A stretch of DNA of 64,000 nt from Bacteroidota bacterium (lineage in GTDB: Bacteria; Bacteroidota; Ignavibacteria; Tepidaquicellales; Tepidaquicellaceae): positions 248,001 to 312,000 of the forward strand of contig JAFDZP010000004.1 in assembly GCA_018266835.1 (NCBI GenBank). The letters run 5' to 3'. The notes beneath the pieces are model-generated. The model did no database searches. It was not told the DNA's origin and saw only the letters and a program-made list of their open reading frames with translations. The stretch's first letter is position 1. Each line of letters opens with the position of its first letter. A program made the translations under genes and the position numbers. Below, piece by piece: positions 32,603 through 43,024 of the stretch.

Positions 32603-34294
32603 GTGAAATTTTCCGAATTTCCTTTTTATATACCCGATATAAACATAGTCAGACAAAACTTCAGGACACTCTTTAGAAGATTTTCTGAAAGCAATTCTTT
32701 TGAAGAGCAGCATAAATATTTTCTGGAAATCAACGAAGGTTTTAAAGATTACAGCACGCTCTGGGGAATTGCACGGATAAGATATAGCCTGGATATGAAC
32801 AGTGAGGAAAATAAAAAAAATAATCTTCATTTTGATAATTCAGAACCGCAGTATTCAGCAATTGAAAAAGAGTTTGACGGTCTTTTTTTACAATCACAAT
32901 TTCGTTCTGAATATGATAAAATATACGGAAGCAACTTATCCCGGACTATGGAGAATGATTTCAAACTTTACACCGATGATGTTGCTGAAGATATAAAAGA
33001 AGAAAGTAGGATTGAAATAGCTTACTCGGAATTAAGAGGTAAGGCAATGGTGAAATTTGACGGGAAAGAAATAACATTCAGTGAGCTTGATGAATATTTA
33101 AGTTCTACGGATAGAGAAGTTAGGAAAAAAGCCAATGAAGTTTACTGGAAATTTTTTGAAGAAAATAATGATTCATTTTGTAAACTGCTTGATGATATTG
33201 TAAAAGTAAGGACAAGATTAGCAAAAAAATTAGGTTTTAAAAATTTTGTTGAGCTGGCTTATGCCAGGCTGGATAAGGAGTACTCTCCCCAGGATGCTTT
33301 AAAGTTTACTTCATATCTTCATAAACACGTTGTACCTTTATCTTTCAAATTATTGCAAAGGCAGTCTGCAAGAATCGGTATAGATAAGTTAAAGTATTAT
33401 GATACTGCTTTAAGATTTAAATCAGGTAATGCTAAGCCGGCAGGAAATCCGGAATGGATAACGGAGCAGGCAAAAAAGATGTATCATGAATTATCACCGG
33501 AGACAGGCGAGTTTATAAATTTTATGATTAATAATGAGCTGCTTAACATCTATCCTCAAAAAGGAAAAGAGGAAGGAGGGTTTTGCGCCTATCTGCAAAA
33601 ACATAAATCTCCTTTTATTTTTGCAAATATGAACGGCACTGACGGAGATGTAGATGTGCTTACACATGAAGCAGGTCATGCATTGCAAAAATATCTCTGC
33701 AGAAATTATGCAATTCCTGAACTCATAAACATTACTCCGGAAGTCGGCGAAATTCACTCTATGGCAATGGAGTTCTTAACATATGATTACATGCATATTT
33801 TTTTCGGCGAAGATGTCAATAAATATTTTTACAGCCACCAGGAAAGTTTTGTCAGAGGGTGTCTTACAACTGCGCTTGTAAACGAATTTCAGAATGAAAT
33901 ATATGAAAAACCTGAACTGACAATTGATGAGAGAAATATTCTTTGGAGAAATCTTCAGAAAAAATATAATCCTGTTATTGATTACGACGGAAATGAATAT
34001 CTTGAGAGCGGCCACACCTGGCAAAACCGAAGCCTGATTTTCGAAATTCCTTTCTATGATATTGATTATGCTCTTGCTCAGTTCTGTGCATATCAGTTTT
34101 TTTTCAGGAGTAAATTAAACTTTAAAAAAACATTCAGGGAGTATCTTGATTTTTGTAAGCTGGGTGGAAGATATACATTTTCTGAGAGCCTGAAAATTAC
34201 CGGATTGAAAAGTCCTTTTGAAGAAGAAACAATAATTGAGATGATCATGGAAGTAGAAAAGTTTATGGAAAGTATTGACGATAGTAAATTTTAA
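32603..34294 (+). CDS. M3-family oligoendopeptidase (copy 1)
   Basis: 563 aa from a GTG; the paralogue downstream starts at the same place with ATG (MKFSEIP against MKFSEFP), which supports it. Thimet/PepF-type zinc peptidase that trims short peptides in the cytoplasm. The zinc motif is LTHEAGHALQ (HEAGH), with the third ligand Glu in EIHSMAMEFLT about 25 residues later; the C-terminal FCAYQFFF and KLGGRYTFSESLKITGL segments are family-typical. No signal peptide. 30 bp before the second copy. Confidence 0.92.
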   Translation: MKFSEFPFYIPDINIVRQNFRTLFRRFSESNSFEEQHKYFLEINEGFKDYSTLWGIARIRYSLDMNSEENKKNNLHFDNSEPQYSAIEKEFDGLFLQSQFRSEYDKIYGSNLSRTMENDFKLYTDDVAEDIKEESRIEIAYSELRGKAMVKFDGKEITFSELDEYLSSTDREVRKKANEVYWKFFEENNDSFCKLLDDIVKVRTRLAKKLGFKNFVELAYARLDKEYSPQDALKFTSYLHKHVVPLSFKLLQRQSARIGIDKLKYYDTALRFKSGNAKPAGNPEWITEQAKKMYHELSPETGEFINFMINNELLNIYPQKGKEEGGFCAYLQKHKSPFIFANMNGTDGDVDVLTHEAGHALQKYLCRNYAIPELINITPEVGEIHSMAMEFLTYDYMHIFFGEDVNKYFYSHQESFVRGCLTTALVNEFQNEIYEKPELTIDERNILWRNLQKKYNPVIDYDGNEYLESGHTWQNRSLIFEIPFYDIDYALAQFCAYQFFFRSKLNFKKTFREYLDFCKLGGRYTFSESLKITGLKSPFEEETIIEMIMEVEKFMESIDDSKF

Positions 34295-34324
34295 TAAGAT
34301 AATTTTAAACAAAAAATTTAATAA

Positions 34325-36019
34325 ATGAAGTTTTCAGAAATACCATATAACAAGCCCGATATCAATGAGATCAAAATTGAGTTTGAAGAACTTTTAACTA
34401 AGTTTGCAGCATGTGATTCTTTTGAGGAGCAGGAAAAGTTATATTTTGAAATCAATAAAATAATTATGGATTTCTATAGTGATGAAAATGTTGCCGCCGT
34501 AAGATATAGCCTGGATGTAAATAATAAAGATTACGAAGAACTTAAAGAATATTTTGATAATATCCGGCCCGATTTTCAACAGCTGGTTATGCGCTTTGCT
34601 AAGCTTTTCACCTCTTCAAAATTTCTTAAAGAGTATTCAAAAAAATACGGCAATTTTATTATTGATAACGCTAAACGCGGGCTGCTTACTTTTTCCGATG
34701 CTATCGCAGAAGAATTCAGGCAGGAGGCTGCCCTTGAAACAGAGTATTATAAAATGAAGGCTGAAGGGACTTTAAATTATGCAGGTCAGGAAAGAACTGT
34801 CAATTCAATGAATAAATTTTTAATCTCTTCTGACAGAGCTGTACGAAAAGAAGCCAACGAAGCAGTTTTAAATTTTCAGGAAAGTAAAGTTGACCGCGTG
34901 AATAAAATATTCGATGATGTTATAAAAATAAGAACAAGTATGGCACGTGCGCTTGGATTCAAAAATTTTGTTGAACTTGCTTACCTGAGAATGGAAAAAT
35001 CATTTTCTCAGGAAGATGTAAAAAAGTTCAGGGATAATATTCATAAATACTTTGTGCCGTTATCAATAAAATTAAAAGAGAGAAAAAGAATAAGACTTGG
35101 CCTTGATGAAGTTTTATATTACGATTCACCGCTGAAATTCAAATCCGGAAATCCTAAACCAAAAGGAAACCCTGACTGGATTGTGCAGCAGGGAGTAAAA
35201 ATGTACTCTGAGCTGTCTCCGGAAACAAAAGAGTTTATAGAATTTATGACGGAATATGAGTTGTTTGATCTGGATTCAAGGAAAGGTAAAGGCGGCAGCG
35301 GCGGATATGCAACTTATTTTTATAAATACAAGTATCCGTTTATAAATGGGAATATGAACGGCAGTTCATTTGATGTTTATCTTTTTACACATGAAGCAGG
35401 TCATGCATTGCAAAGTTACCTTTGCAGGAATTTTTCTTTGATGGATGAAATAAATACATCTTCAGATTTATCAGAGATACATTCCATGAGTATGGAATTT
35501 TTAACTCATGATTATATGAATTTATTTTTTGAAGAGGATACAGAAAAATATATTTTTGGACATTTTGAGTCATCTGTGAATATGCTTCCTCATCTTGCGA
35601 AGGCAGATGAATTTCAGGAGATGATTTATTCTTATCCTGAATTGACATTTGAGCAGCGATGCAGCGAATGGAAAATGTTACAAAAAAAATATGGAACTGA
35701 ATTTAAAGGAAGTGATAATAAATATCTGAACGAAGGAATGTCCTGGCTCAACAGAGAATTGTTTGTATCGCATCCTATGTATTCTATCGAGTATGCGCTG
35801 GCGCAGATGGTAGCTTACCAGTTTTTATTTTTGAAAAAAGAAAATCATGAAAGCGCAATGAGGAAGTATATTGATTTCTGTAAGCTTGGAGGGAAGTATA
35901 ATTTTTCGCAATCGTTGAAAATTGCCGGATTAAAAAATCCGTTCGAAGAAGAGACAGTAAAAGAAATGGCTGAGAAGATGGAAGAATTGATAGATAGTAT
36001 AGACGACTCGAAATTTTAA
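34325..36019 (+). CDS. M3-family oligoendopeptidase (copy 2)
   Basis: 564 aa, paralogue of the preceding gene over its full length. Active-site motif FTHEAGHALQ and third zinc ligand in EIHSMSMEFLT are intact, so both copies should be active. It shares the end KLGGKYNFSQSLKIAGL and the last residues SIDDSKF with copy 1. The two differ most in the central substrate-channel region, which suggests different peptide preferences. Probably one transcript with copy 1. Confidence 0.92.
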   Translation: MKFSEIPYNKPDINEIKIEFEELLTKFAACDSFEEQEKLYFEINKIIMDFYSDENVAAVRYSLDVNNKDYEELKEYFDNIRPDFQQLVMRFAKLFTSSKFLKEYSKKYGNFIIDNAKRGLLTFSDAIAEEFRQEAALETEYYKMKAEGTLNYAGQERTVNSMNKFLISSDRAVRKEANEAVLNFQESKVDRVNKIFDDVIKIRTSMARALGFKNFVELAYLRMEKSFSQEDVKKFRDNIHKYFVPLSIKLKERKRIRLGLDEVLYYDSPLKFKSGNPKPKGNPDWIVQQGVKMYSELSPETKEFIEFMTEYELFDLDSRKGKGGSGGYATYFYKYKYPFINGNMNGSSFDVYLFTHEAGHALQSYLCRNFSLMDEINTSSDLSEIHSMSMEFLTHDYMNLFFEEDTEKYIFGHFESSVNMLPHLAKADEFQEMIYSYPELTFEQRCSEWKMLQKKYGTEFKGSDNKYLNEGMSWLNRELFVSHPMYSIEYALAQMVAYQFLFLKKENHESAMRKYIDFCKLGGKYNFSQSLKIAGLKNPFEEETVKEMAEKMEELIDSIDDSKF

Positions 36020-36161
36020 ATTGGTGAAAAAAATTGCAGGATTGCGTTCAAATAATTATATAATAAAACAAGAAGATAAAATCAACTTTACATAATGTGG
36101 AAATAAGTATCAGAATTAACATAAATTTATTTCGCCGTAAAAAATATTCGCGAAACTTTTG

Positions 36162-36704
36162 CTATTCCGGCTCAAAATTCCACTTTTTCACCATTTCATA
36201 AACGGCTACACCATAGGCGACAGAAACGTTCAGACTCTGCTTCATTCCGAGCATAGGCAGCTCAAAAGAGAGGTCAGCCATATCTATAATCTCTTTGGAT
36301 ACGCCGGTAATCTCATTGCCGAGGACGAGGCATAGAGGAAAGTCATCTAGTTTTACATTCCAGAAATAATTTTTGGAATCGGTCAGTTCAAGCACGGCAA
36401 TCTTAATGCCTTCAGCCTTAAGATTCTTTACGATTTCAACAGGGTCCTTATGATATTCCCATGGAACAGTAAGCGTAGCGCCAAGCGCAACCTTTTCGAT
36501 TTCTTTTCTCGGAGGATAAGGAGTATATCCTGTAAGGTAAAGCTTCTCAATGAAGGCGCCGTCGGAAGTCCTGAATATAGCTCCTACATTAAAGATGCTT
36601 CGTATATTATCGCAAACTACATAGATTGGCGCGCGTTTGTACTCGTGAATATTGGAAAGTTCTTTACGCTCTTTTTTAATTTCTTCGTGGGAAAGTTTTC
36701 TCAT
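36162..36704 (-). CDS. SpoU/TrmH-family RNA methyltransferase
   Basis: 180 aa SPOUT methyltransferase. Motifs: NIRSIFNVGAIFRTSDGAF (motif 1 with the conserved Asn and Arg), LVLGNEITGVSKEII (motif 2), and LPMLGMKQSLNVSVAYGVAVYE (motif 3 with the SLNVSVA signature) forming the SAM-binding knot. It methylates a ribose 2'-OH in tRNA or rRNA; substrate unknown. It lies 24 bp after hypE and on the same strand, perhaps reading through from the hydrogenase operon. Confidence 0.9.
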   Translation of the reverse strand: MRKLSHEEIKKERKELSNIHEYKRAPIYVVCDNIRSIFNVGAIFRTSDGAFIEKLYLTGYTPYPPRKEIEKVALGATLTVPWEYHKDPVEIVKNLKAEGIKIAVLELTDSKNYFWNVKLDDFPLCLVLGNEITGVSKEIIDMADLSFELPMLGMKQSLNVSVAYGVAVYEMVKKWNFEPE

Positions 36705-36727
36705 TTAATAATAGTGTGTAAAATTTT

Positions 36728-37771
36728 TTAACAAATTCTGGGAAGCTGTTCCCCTGAAATCATATCAAGAATTCTTTTTGTACCTATGCGGCTAATTAAA
36801 GTAACCCCTTCATTATTTTTTTTCTCAACTCTTCCGATAATTTTTCCTTCCCCGTGCTTGTTTAAAATTTGTAAAGCTGCATCAGCATATTTCTCAGGTA
36901 TAAAAGAAATAAATCTGCCTTCATTAGCTACGAACATAGGGTCAAAGCCCATTAGCTCGCAAGCCCCGTTTACATCCTCTCTGACAGGAACATCTTTCTC
37001 GTTTACAACAAATTCATACCCGCTTGAGTTGGAAAGTTCTACAAGTCCGCTTACAAGTCCTCCGCGAGTTAAATCACGCATACAATGAATTTCTATACCA
37101 CTGCTAAGCAAATCTTGAACAACATGATTTAACGGAGCGCAATCACTTTCTATAACTGTTTCAAATTCTAAATTCTCCCTGGTTGCCATTATTGCAATTC
37201 CGTGCCTGCCTATATCGCCATTGATAAAAATTAAATCCCCTTCATGGATTGATGAAGGAGCAATCGTAAAATCGTGCTCGATAATCCCTATACCACTGGT
37301 GTTAATAAATATTCCGTCGCCTTTTCCTTTATCCACAACTTTTGTATCACCGGTTACAATATTTACTCCGGCTAAATCACAATTTATTTTTAATGAGTTA
37401 ACAATTTGCCAAAGAGTTTCCATTGGTAAACCCTCTTCAATTATCATTCCAAGACTTATATACATAGGCTTAGCTCCCGACATAGATAAATCATTCACTG
37501 TTCCGTTTACTGCAAGACTTCCTATATCACCTCCGGGAAAAAACAACGGCTTTACTACATATGAATCAGTGGTAAAAGCAATTTTATTTTTATCAAGATT
37601 TAATAATACCGAATCGGTTCTCTGCTCTAAGAATGAATTTCCAAAAGCAGTTATAAACATCTTTTCTATCAGCTGTTGCATAAGTTTTCCGCCGCCGCCA
37701 TGAGCCATCATAACATTAGGGTAGTTTGTTATTGGAATCGGGCACGACAATGAAAACTCTTGTTCGTTCAT
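36728..37771 (-). CDS. hypE: Hydrogenase maturation factor HypE
   Basis: 347 aa. HypE turns the carbamoyl group on its C-terminal Cys into thiocyanate, source of the cyanide ligands of the [NiFe] centre. It starts with [18 protein letters not shown], has the [17 protein letters not shown] and [17 protein letters not shown] motifs of the AIR-synthase fold, and ends in the required PRIC. Last hyp gene of the cluster, one base after hypD. Confidence 0.95.
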   Translation of the reverse strand: MNEQEFSLSCPIPITNYPNVMMAHGGGGKLMQQLIEKMFITAFGNSFLEQRTDSVLLNLDKNKIAFTTDSYVVKPLFFPGGDIGSLAVNGTVNDLSMSGAKPMYISLGMIIEEGLPMETLWQIVNSLKINCDLAGVNIVTGDTKVVDKGKGDGIFINTSGIGIIEHDFTIAPSSIHEGDLIFINGDIGRHGIAIMATRENLEFETVIESDCAPLNHVVQDLLSSGIEIHCMRDLTRGGLVSGLVELSNSSGYEFVVNEKDVPVREDVNGACELMGFDPMFVANEGRFISFIPEKYADAALQILNKHGEGKIIGRVEKKNNEGVTLISRIGTKRILDMISGEQLPRIC

Positions 37772-37772
37772 G

Positions 37773-38867
37773 TTAAACTTTCATTTTATTTCTATATTTA
37801 TAATATGCAGCACATGCTCCTTCAGACGAAACCATCGTAGCTCCAAGCGGATGCTCAGGTGTGCAGATTTTTCCAAACACTTCACACTCGAATGGTTTTC
37901 TTATTCCCTGAAGAATCAACCCGCTGATACACTCTGAAGGTTCATCAACAATAATATCATTTAAATTAAATTTAATTTCTGCATCGTACTCAGAGTAATT
38001 ATCATTTAATCCCAATCCGCTTTGAGAAATCTCCCCTATACCTCTCCACTTTCTGTTTCTTATTTTAAAAACTTCTTTAATAATATTTTGTGCATGGAGA
38101 TTACCAGCTTTATCAACGACTCTTGAATACTGATTCTCAACTTCTGCTCTTCCTTCTTCAAGCTGCTTAATACATATATAAATTCCGTTGAGAATATCCA
38201 CAGGTTCAAATCCGGTCACAACAATTGGAACATGATACTTTTCGGCTATCGGATAATATTCTTCATAACCCATTATTGTGCAGACATGTCCTGCAGCTAA
38301 AAATCCGTTCACCCTGTTATTTGGGGATGACAATATCGCTTCTATTGCAGGAGGAACGAGAACATGAGAAATTAAAATTGAAAAGTTTTTTATTCCCTGC
38401 TGCTTTGCCTGATATACAGCCATTGCATTTGCAGGTGCAGTGGTTTCAAAACCTACAGCGAAAAATATTACTTCCTTATCAGGATTTTCTTTAGCAATTT
38501 TTAAGGCATCAATAGGAGAGTATAAAATTCTTACACCACCTCCTTCTGCTTTTACCGATAGCAAATCTTTTTTAGAGCCTGGTACTCTGAGCATATCACC
38601 AAACGAACAAAATACAACATTCTTATTAGATGCAAGCTCTATTGCCTTATCAATTTGTTCTAAAGGAGTAACACAAACCGGGCAGCCGGGACCGTGAATC
38701 AGCGTAATTTCTTTTGGCAGTAATTCATCAATTCCGAACTTGACAATAGAATGTGTCTGGCCGCCGCAGACTTCCATTATATTCCATGGCTTAGTTGTGA
38801 TTTTTTTTATCATCGCAGCATACTTCATAACTGCATCCGCTTCTCTATATTCATCCAGATATTTCAC
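37773..38867 (-). CDS. hypD: Hydrogenase maturation factor HypD
   Basis: 364 aa iron-sulfur protein that, with HypC, assembles Fe(CN)2CO. Conserved Cys motifs: [33 protein letters not shown], and [17 protein letters not shown] with FVVTGFEP-type segment; the C-terminal iron-sulfur ligands lie in [20 protein letters not shown]. Overlaps hypC by 4 bp, as usual for these partners. Confidence 0.96.
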   Translation of the reverse strand: MKYLDEYREADAVMKYAAMIKKITTKPWNIMEVCGGQTHSIVKFGIDELLPKEITLIHGPGCPVCVTPLEQIDKAIELASNKNVVFCSFGDMLRVPGSKKDLLSVKAEGGGVRILYSPIDALKIAKENPDKEVIFFAVGFETTAPANAMAVYQAKQQGIKNFSILISHVLVPPAIEAILSSPNNRVNGFLAAGHVCTIMGYEEYYPIAEKYHVPIVVTGFEPVDILNGIYICIKQLEEGRAEVENQYSRVVDKAGNLHAQNIIKEVFKIRNRKWRGIGEISQSGLGLNDNYSEYDAEIKFNLNDIIVDEPSECISGLILQGIRKPFECEVFGKICTPEHPLGATMVSSEGACAAYYKYRNKMKV

Positions 38868-39121
38868 TCTTCACCTTCTTTTAATTCGTCAAGATCTTCC
38901 ATTTCTTTCAGATAATCAAAAACTTTATTCGCTTCCGATTCATCCAATTTTTTTAGAGCAAAACCAACATGCACGATAACGTAATCATTGAGGTTTGCTT
39001 CAGGAGTATAAGATAGATTCACTTCTTTTACAATTCCGCCAAAGCTAACTCTTCCCGTTCTCATTATCGGATTTTCACTTTTATCTACACTTATTATTTT
39101 ACCGGGTATCGCTAAACACAT
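38864..39121 (-). CDS. hypC: Hydrogenase maturation chaperone HypC
   Basis: 85 aa. The essential N-terminal Cys is in MCLAIPGKI, the motif that carries iron between HypD and the large subunit. The beta-barrel core ([20 protein letters not shown] and [16 protein letters not shown]) is normal, and the C-terminus is short and acidic. Only one HypC is encoded, matching the single hydrogenase here. Confidence 0.96.
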   Translation of the reverse strand: MCLAIPGKIISVDKSENPIMRTGRVSFGGIVKEVNLSYTPEANLNDYVIVHVGFALKKLDESEANKVFDYLKEMEDLDELKEGEE

Positions 39122-39124
39122 AAT

Positions 39125-41377
39125 TTAATTTTTATTTTTATTCACAAAACTTAAATACTTCATCTGACCTAAACTTATTCCAGCATCATTCGTTGGTATT
39201 GCAGATTGCCAGAAAACTTTAAATCCTTCTTCTCTCAGTCTGTCAATTGTTCGTTCAATTAAATACTTGTTTTGAAAACATCCGCCGGATAATGCTATTT
39301 GATTTGTTCCTGAAATCTTACTTATTTCAATAATTACTTCTACTAATGCATTGTGAAACTTCGTTGAAATAATTTGATTTGAAATATTTTTTTTCATGTC
39401 ATGAAAAATATCAAGCACAACATTTCTCCAGTCAACAATATAATTATTTTCTTTCGTTTTTATAATTTCAAACTTATAGCTTTCATCAGTTATTCTTTCA
39501 TCTGAAATGTTTTCCAATTCCATTGCTGCCTGTCCTTCATAAGAAACGTTTTGCTTTAAATTAATAATTGACGAAATTCCATCAAAAAGTCTTCCCACAC
39601 TTGAACATAACGGTGAATTAATTTTTTTTTCGATTAAATTTAATATTACTTCTGTATCAAAATCTTTATAATGATTCTTGACTAATTCTTTGTCATTAGT
39701 TGCCTTGTATAATAAACTTGCTCCGATTCTCCGGACTTCCTTTATTGCTTTTTCTCCTCCGGGTAATGGGAAGTAATCAAAATGTGCAAGCCTCTCAAAT
39801 TTATCTCGGTTTACTTTTAGAAATTCTCCTCCCCATATGTTTCCATCAGTTCCATAGCCAGTGCCATCCCATGATATTCCTAAAACTTCGCCTTCAATTT
39901 TGTTTTCAGCAATGCATGAAAGAATGTGTGCATAATGATGCTGAACCTGAATGAGTTTTAATCCTGTGTTCTGCGCAAACTTTGTTGAAATATAATCGGG
40001 ATGTAAATCTGAAATAATATATTCCGGATTTACGTCATACAAATCTTTAAAATCGGATATTATTTTTTTAAATGCATTAAATGCTTCTTTGGAATCTAAA
40101 TCTCCTATATGCTGGCTTATAAAAACATTTTTTCCTTTTGAAATTGCTACAGTATTCTTTAACTGCCCTCCGACAGCTATTGCCGGCGGAATCTCGTCAT
40201 TTAAAATTACCGGATAAGGAGCATAACCTCGCGCCCTTCTTATCATAAAAGGTTTGTTTTTTATAACCCTGACAACAGAATCATCAACCTGCCTTACTAT
40301 TTTTCTGTTATGAATTAGAAAGTAATCAGCTATACCGTTTAGCTTTTCAAACGCCAGTTCATTTGAAATACAGATGGGTTCATCAGTAATATTTCCGCTG
40401 GTTGCAACAATAGGGATATTTAATTCCTTCATTAAGATGTGGTGCAGCGGAGTATATGGCAGCATAACTCCGTAATAGTTATTTCCATAAGAAACACCCT
40501 CTGCAATAAAACTGTTTTCTTTTTTCATTAAAAGAACAATAGGTGATTGCGCCGATAACAATAAATTTTCTTCCTCTTCCGATACCTCACAATATTCTTT
40601 AATCATTTCCATGCAAGGAAACATCATTGCAAATGGTTTTTCTTCCCTGTGTTTTCTCTCACGCAATCTTTTCACTGCTTCATTATTCTTTGCATCGACA
40701 ATTAACTGGTAGCCGCCAAGTCCTTTTAAAGCAATAATTTTACCCTCTAAAATAAATTCAGCTGCTTTTTTTATTACGTCATTTCCTTCGATTAATTCTT
40801 CTTCAGCATTGTATAATTTTATCTGCGGTCCGCATTTGGGACATGCTATAGGCTCTGCATGAAATCTTCTGTCTAATGGATTTTCGTATTCCTTTCGGCA
40901 ATCGTCACACATCTCAAACTCTTTCATTGTCGTATTTACTCTGTCGTAAGGGATTGATTCTATAATAGAAAATCTTGGTCCGCAGTTGGTGCAGTTTGTG
41001 AACGGATATAAATATCTTCTTTCTTTAGGATTAAATATTTCTTTTAAACAATCGGGACATGTAGCTAAGTCAGGTAATATTAATGCAGTCTTTATTGCAG
41101 AGTTGTTACTTTCCTTAATTTCAAAAGTTTTGAAATTATTTATTGCTGAACTTATATATTTGAAATTATTTATTGTTGAATTAGCCGGCTTATCATTTTT
41201 TAATCTGATAAGAAAATTTTCAACATCAGTATCATCACCTTCCGCTTCTATTTCTACTCCTGCAGAAGAATTTATAATCCATCCTTTAATATTTAATTCG
41301 TGAGCAAGCCGGTAAACAAACGGTCTGAAACCTACTCCCTGAACAGTGCCTTGTATATTTATCAGTAAGTTCTTCAA
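39125..41377 (-). CDS. hypF: Carbamoyltransferase HypF
   Basis: 750 aa, full length. Domains in order: acylphosphatase (residues 1-90, GTVQGVGFRPFVYRLA), two zinc fingers (CPDC ... CTNCGPR and CDDC ... CPKCGP), YrdC-like domain (about 200-380, IIALKGLGGYQLIVDA), and Kae1-like carbamoyltransferase (about 390-750, HHYAHILSCIAEN and WDGTGYGTDGNIWGGEF). It transfers carbamoyl from carbamoyl phosphate to HypE. Followed by a 143-bp gap that separates the hypFCDE part from hypAB. Confidence 0.97.
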   Translation of the reverse strand: MKNLLINIQGTVQGVGFRPFVYRLAHELNIKGWIINSSAGVEIEAEGDDTDVENFLIRLKNDKPANSTINNFKYISSAINNFKTFEIKESNNSAIKTALILPDLATCPDCLKEIFNPKERRYLYPFTNCTNCGPRFSIIESIPYDRVNTTMKEFEMCDDCRKEYENPLDRRFHAEPIACPKCGPQIKLYNAEEELIEGNDVIKKAAEFILEGKIIALKGLGGYQLIVDAKNNEAVKRLRERKHREEKPFAMMFPCMEMIKEYCEVSEEEENLLLSAQSPIVLLMKKENSFIAEGVSYGNNYYGVMLPYTPLHHILMKELNIPIVATSGNITDEPICISNELAFEKLNGIADYFLIHNRKIVRQVDDSVVRVIKNKPFMIRRARGYAPYPVILNDEIPPAIAVGGQLKNTVAISKGKNVFISQHIGDLDSKEAFNAFKKIISDFKDLYDVNPEYIISDLHPDYISTKFAQNTGLKLIQVQHHYAHILSCIAENKIEGEVLGISWDGTGYGTDGNIWGGEFLKVNRDKFERLAHFDYFPLPGGEKAIKEVRRIGASLLYKATNDKELVKNHYKDFDTEVILNLIEKKINSPLCSSVGRLFDGISSIINLKQNVSYEGQAAMELENISDERITDESYKFEIIKTKENNYIVDWRNVVLDIFHDMKKNISNQIISTKFHNALVEVIIEISKISGTNQIALSGGCFQNKYLIERTIDRLREEGFKVFWQSAIPTNDAGISLGQMKYLSFVNKNKN

Positions 41378-41447
41378 AACAATAAATGTATTTTACAGAA
41401 AATTAGAAATTCAGGCGAGAAAATTTAAGGCGATTTTGCTACCATTA

Positions 41448-41463
41448 CCTCCCTTGCGGGAGG
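41448..41463. other. Small hairpin in the hypB-hypF gap
   Basis: CCTCCC 41448-41453 pairs with GGGAGG 41458-41463 around TTGC. A second short palindrome (AGT..ATAG / CTAT..ACT, about 41469-41489) follows. These could reduce read-through between the hydrogenase part and hypFCDE; no T-run is present on the minus strand. Confidence 0.4.
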
Positions 41464-41520
41464 CTGATAGTGTCTATAGTCCTATGACTAATAACATTAA
41501 GGAGAAATGAATGAAACAAA

Positions 41521-42201
41521 TCAATACATCAATTGCTTTTCATGACTATGTTTAGTTCTCACATTCTCAACTAACCAGTTACACCACTCTTTTATTCCTG
41601 CACCTGATGTGCAGCTTACTTCAAAAATTTTTAATCCGGGATTAACATTTAATGCATTATTTTTTAAAGTTTCAATGTTGCAATTTACATATGGTATCAA
41701 ATCTGTTTTGTTGATTATCATCGCTTCGGAATTTCTGAACATCTTAGGATACTTCAACGGCTTATCGTCACCTTCTGTTGTGCTTACTAAAACTATTTTC
41801 ATATTCTCTCCCAGATCAAATCCTGCGGGACAGACTAAATTACCTACGTTCTCGATGAAGAGCAGTTCAGTTTTTTCCAGATCAAGATTACTTAAAGCAT
41901 CCTGCACTAACTTTGCCTCAAGATGGCATGCGCCGTTAGTTACAATTGAAACGACAGGAACATTGTAATTAGCAACCCGCTCTGCATCAAGGCTTGTCTG
42001 CACATCACCTTCTATAACTGAAATATCAACTTTGCTTCCCAGTGTTTCGAAAGTTTTTTCAAGCAGACTTGTTTTACCTGAACCCGGTGAACTTACTAAG
42101 TTAATCGTAAAAATTTCATTCTGCTTCAATAAGTTTCTGTTATGCTCAGCAAGTTCATCATTTTTAGCCAGAATTTTTCTTTCTACAGTTATTACGCTCA
42201 T
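41521..42201 (-). CDS. hypB: Hydrogenase nickel incorporation GTPase HypB
   Basis: 226 aa. G-domain with P-loop SSPGSGKTSLLE, the metal-site region TNGACHLEAKLVQDAL (Cys and His ligands of the GTPase metal site), ENVGNLVCPAGFDLGE, and the NKTD guanine motif. No His-rich or CxxCGC nickel-storage N-terminus is seen, so it is the minimal form. It delivers nickel together with HypA, encoded 9 bp upstream. Confidence 0.96.
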   Translation of the reverse strand: MSVITVERKILAKNDELAEHNRNLLKQNEIFTINLVSSPGSGKTSLLEKTFETLGSKVDISVIEGDVQTSLDAERVANYNVPVVSIVTNGACHLEAKLVQDALSNLDLEKTELLFIENVGNLVCPAGFDLGENMKIVLVSTTEGDDKPLKYPKMFRNSEAMIINKTDLIPYVNCNIETLKNNALNVNPGLKIFEVSCTSGAGIKEWCNWLVENVRTKHSHEKQLMY

Positions 42202-42210
42202 ATAAAAATT

Positions 42211-42555
42211 TTAATTTTTTAAGATTATTTCTGAAATCAAAAGTTCATTGCCTGATACAACTTCAGTATCTTTGCTGCCGCATACAGGACATTTTACAAT
42301 TCCAAGTTCATTATCGGATACGTTCCCGCATACTTTGCATTTTATCGTAAACGGAATACGTTTCATTTCATATTTTGCACTTTCAAGTTCAGTTCCTGTT
42401 GAGATTGCCTCCAGTGAAAACTGTAATGAATCCGGCACAACTCCCGATAACTCACCGACTTTCAGAACAACTCTTTCTATACTTCTTAAATCATTTTCTT
42501 CAACTGATTCCTTTATAATCTCAACAATATTTTTAGCGATTGAGAGTTCGTGCAT
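42211..42555 (-). CDS. hypA: Hydrogenase nickel metallochaperone HypA
   Basis: 114 aa. It begins MHELSIAKNIVEII, with His2 needed for nickel binding, and has the zinc site CKVCGN ... CPVCGS. Same operon as hypB and the maturation protease (spacing 4 and 9 bp). Confidence 0.96.
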   Translation of the reverse strand: MHELSIAKNIVEIIKESVEENDLRSIERVVLKVGELSGVVPDSLQFSLEAISTGTELESAKYEMKRIPFTIKCKVCGNVSDNELGIVKCPVCGSKDTEVVSGNELLISEIILKN

Positions 42556-42559
42556 AGAA

Positions 42560-43021
42560 TTACTTTCCGTATTTTTCTTTTATCAGTGCTGCAGTTTTAT
42601 TGACAGCTTTTTCTATCTTAGCGGATAGTTTAGTGTCAAAATTAAAATGCTGTCCTTCTATTCCGTATACGATTAAAAGCTTGGGAAGTTTATTAATCAC
42701 TCTTGAAACATTTATTGCCTCAGCGAGTCCGAATGCATGGGAAGAATAATTAAAAAAGTCAGATTGAAGCTCTTCCTCACATGCATTGATCTCATAGATT
42801 TTACCGAAACTTCCGTTTTTTTGTACAGCATCTATGATGATAACGTTATCATATCCCTTCCATGATTCCATTATATCTGTACCTTCACCGTCAATAATCT
42901 TTACATCGAATTTATCTATTTCGAATTTTTTTATTTTTTCAGCAACAGCAACCCCTGCTCCGTCATCGCTCCGGAATCTATTCCCGATTCCCAATATTAA
43001 GAATTTATTTTTATCCATCAA
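42560..43021 (-). CDS. hycI: [NiFe]-hydrogenase maturation protease
   Basis: 153 aa of the HyaD/HycI type. Motif LGIGNRFRSDDGAGVAVAEK carries the nickel-contact acidic residue, DAVQKNGSFG the second, and SSHAFGLAEAINVS the conserved His. It trims the C-terminus of the large subunit after nickel insertion, and lies 3 bp after that gene. Confidence 0.92.
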   Translation of the reverse strand: MMDKNKFLILGIGNRFRSDDGAGVAVAEKIKKFEIDKFDVKIIDGEGTDIMESWKGYDNVIIIDAVQKNGSFGKIYEINACEEELQSDFFNYSSHAFGLAEAINVSRVINKLPKLLIVYGIEGQHFNFDTKLSAKIEKAVNKTAALIKEKYGK

Positions 43022-43024
43022 TTA

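Noticed and set aside
41507-41545. 12-codon frame with a good Shine-Dalgarno (AAGGAG) on the plus strand
   Set aside because: Opposite the end of hypB with nothing downstream on that strand; too short to support.
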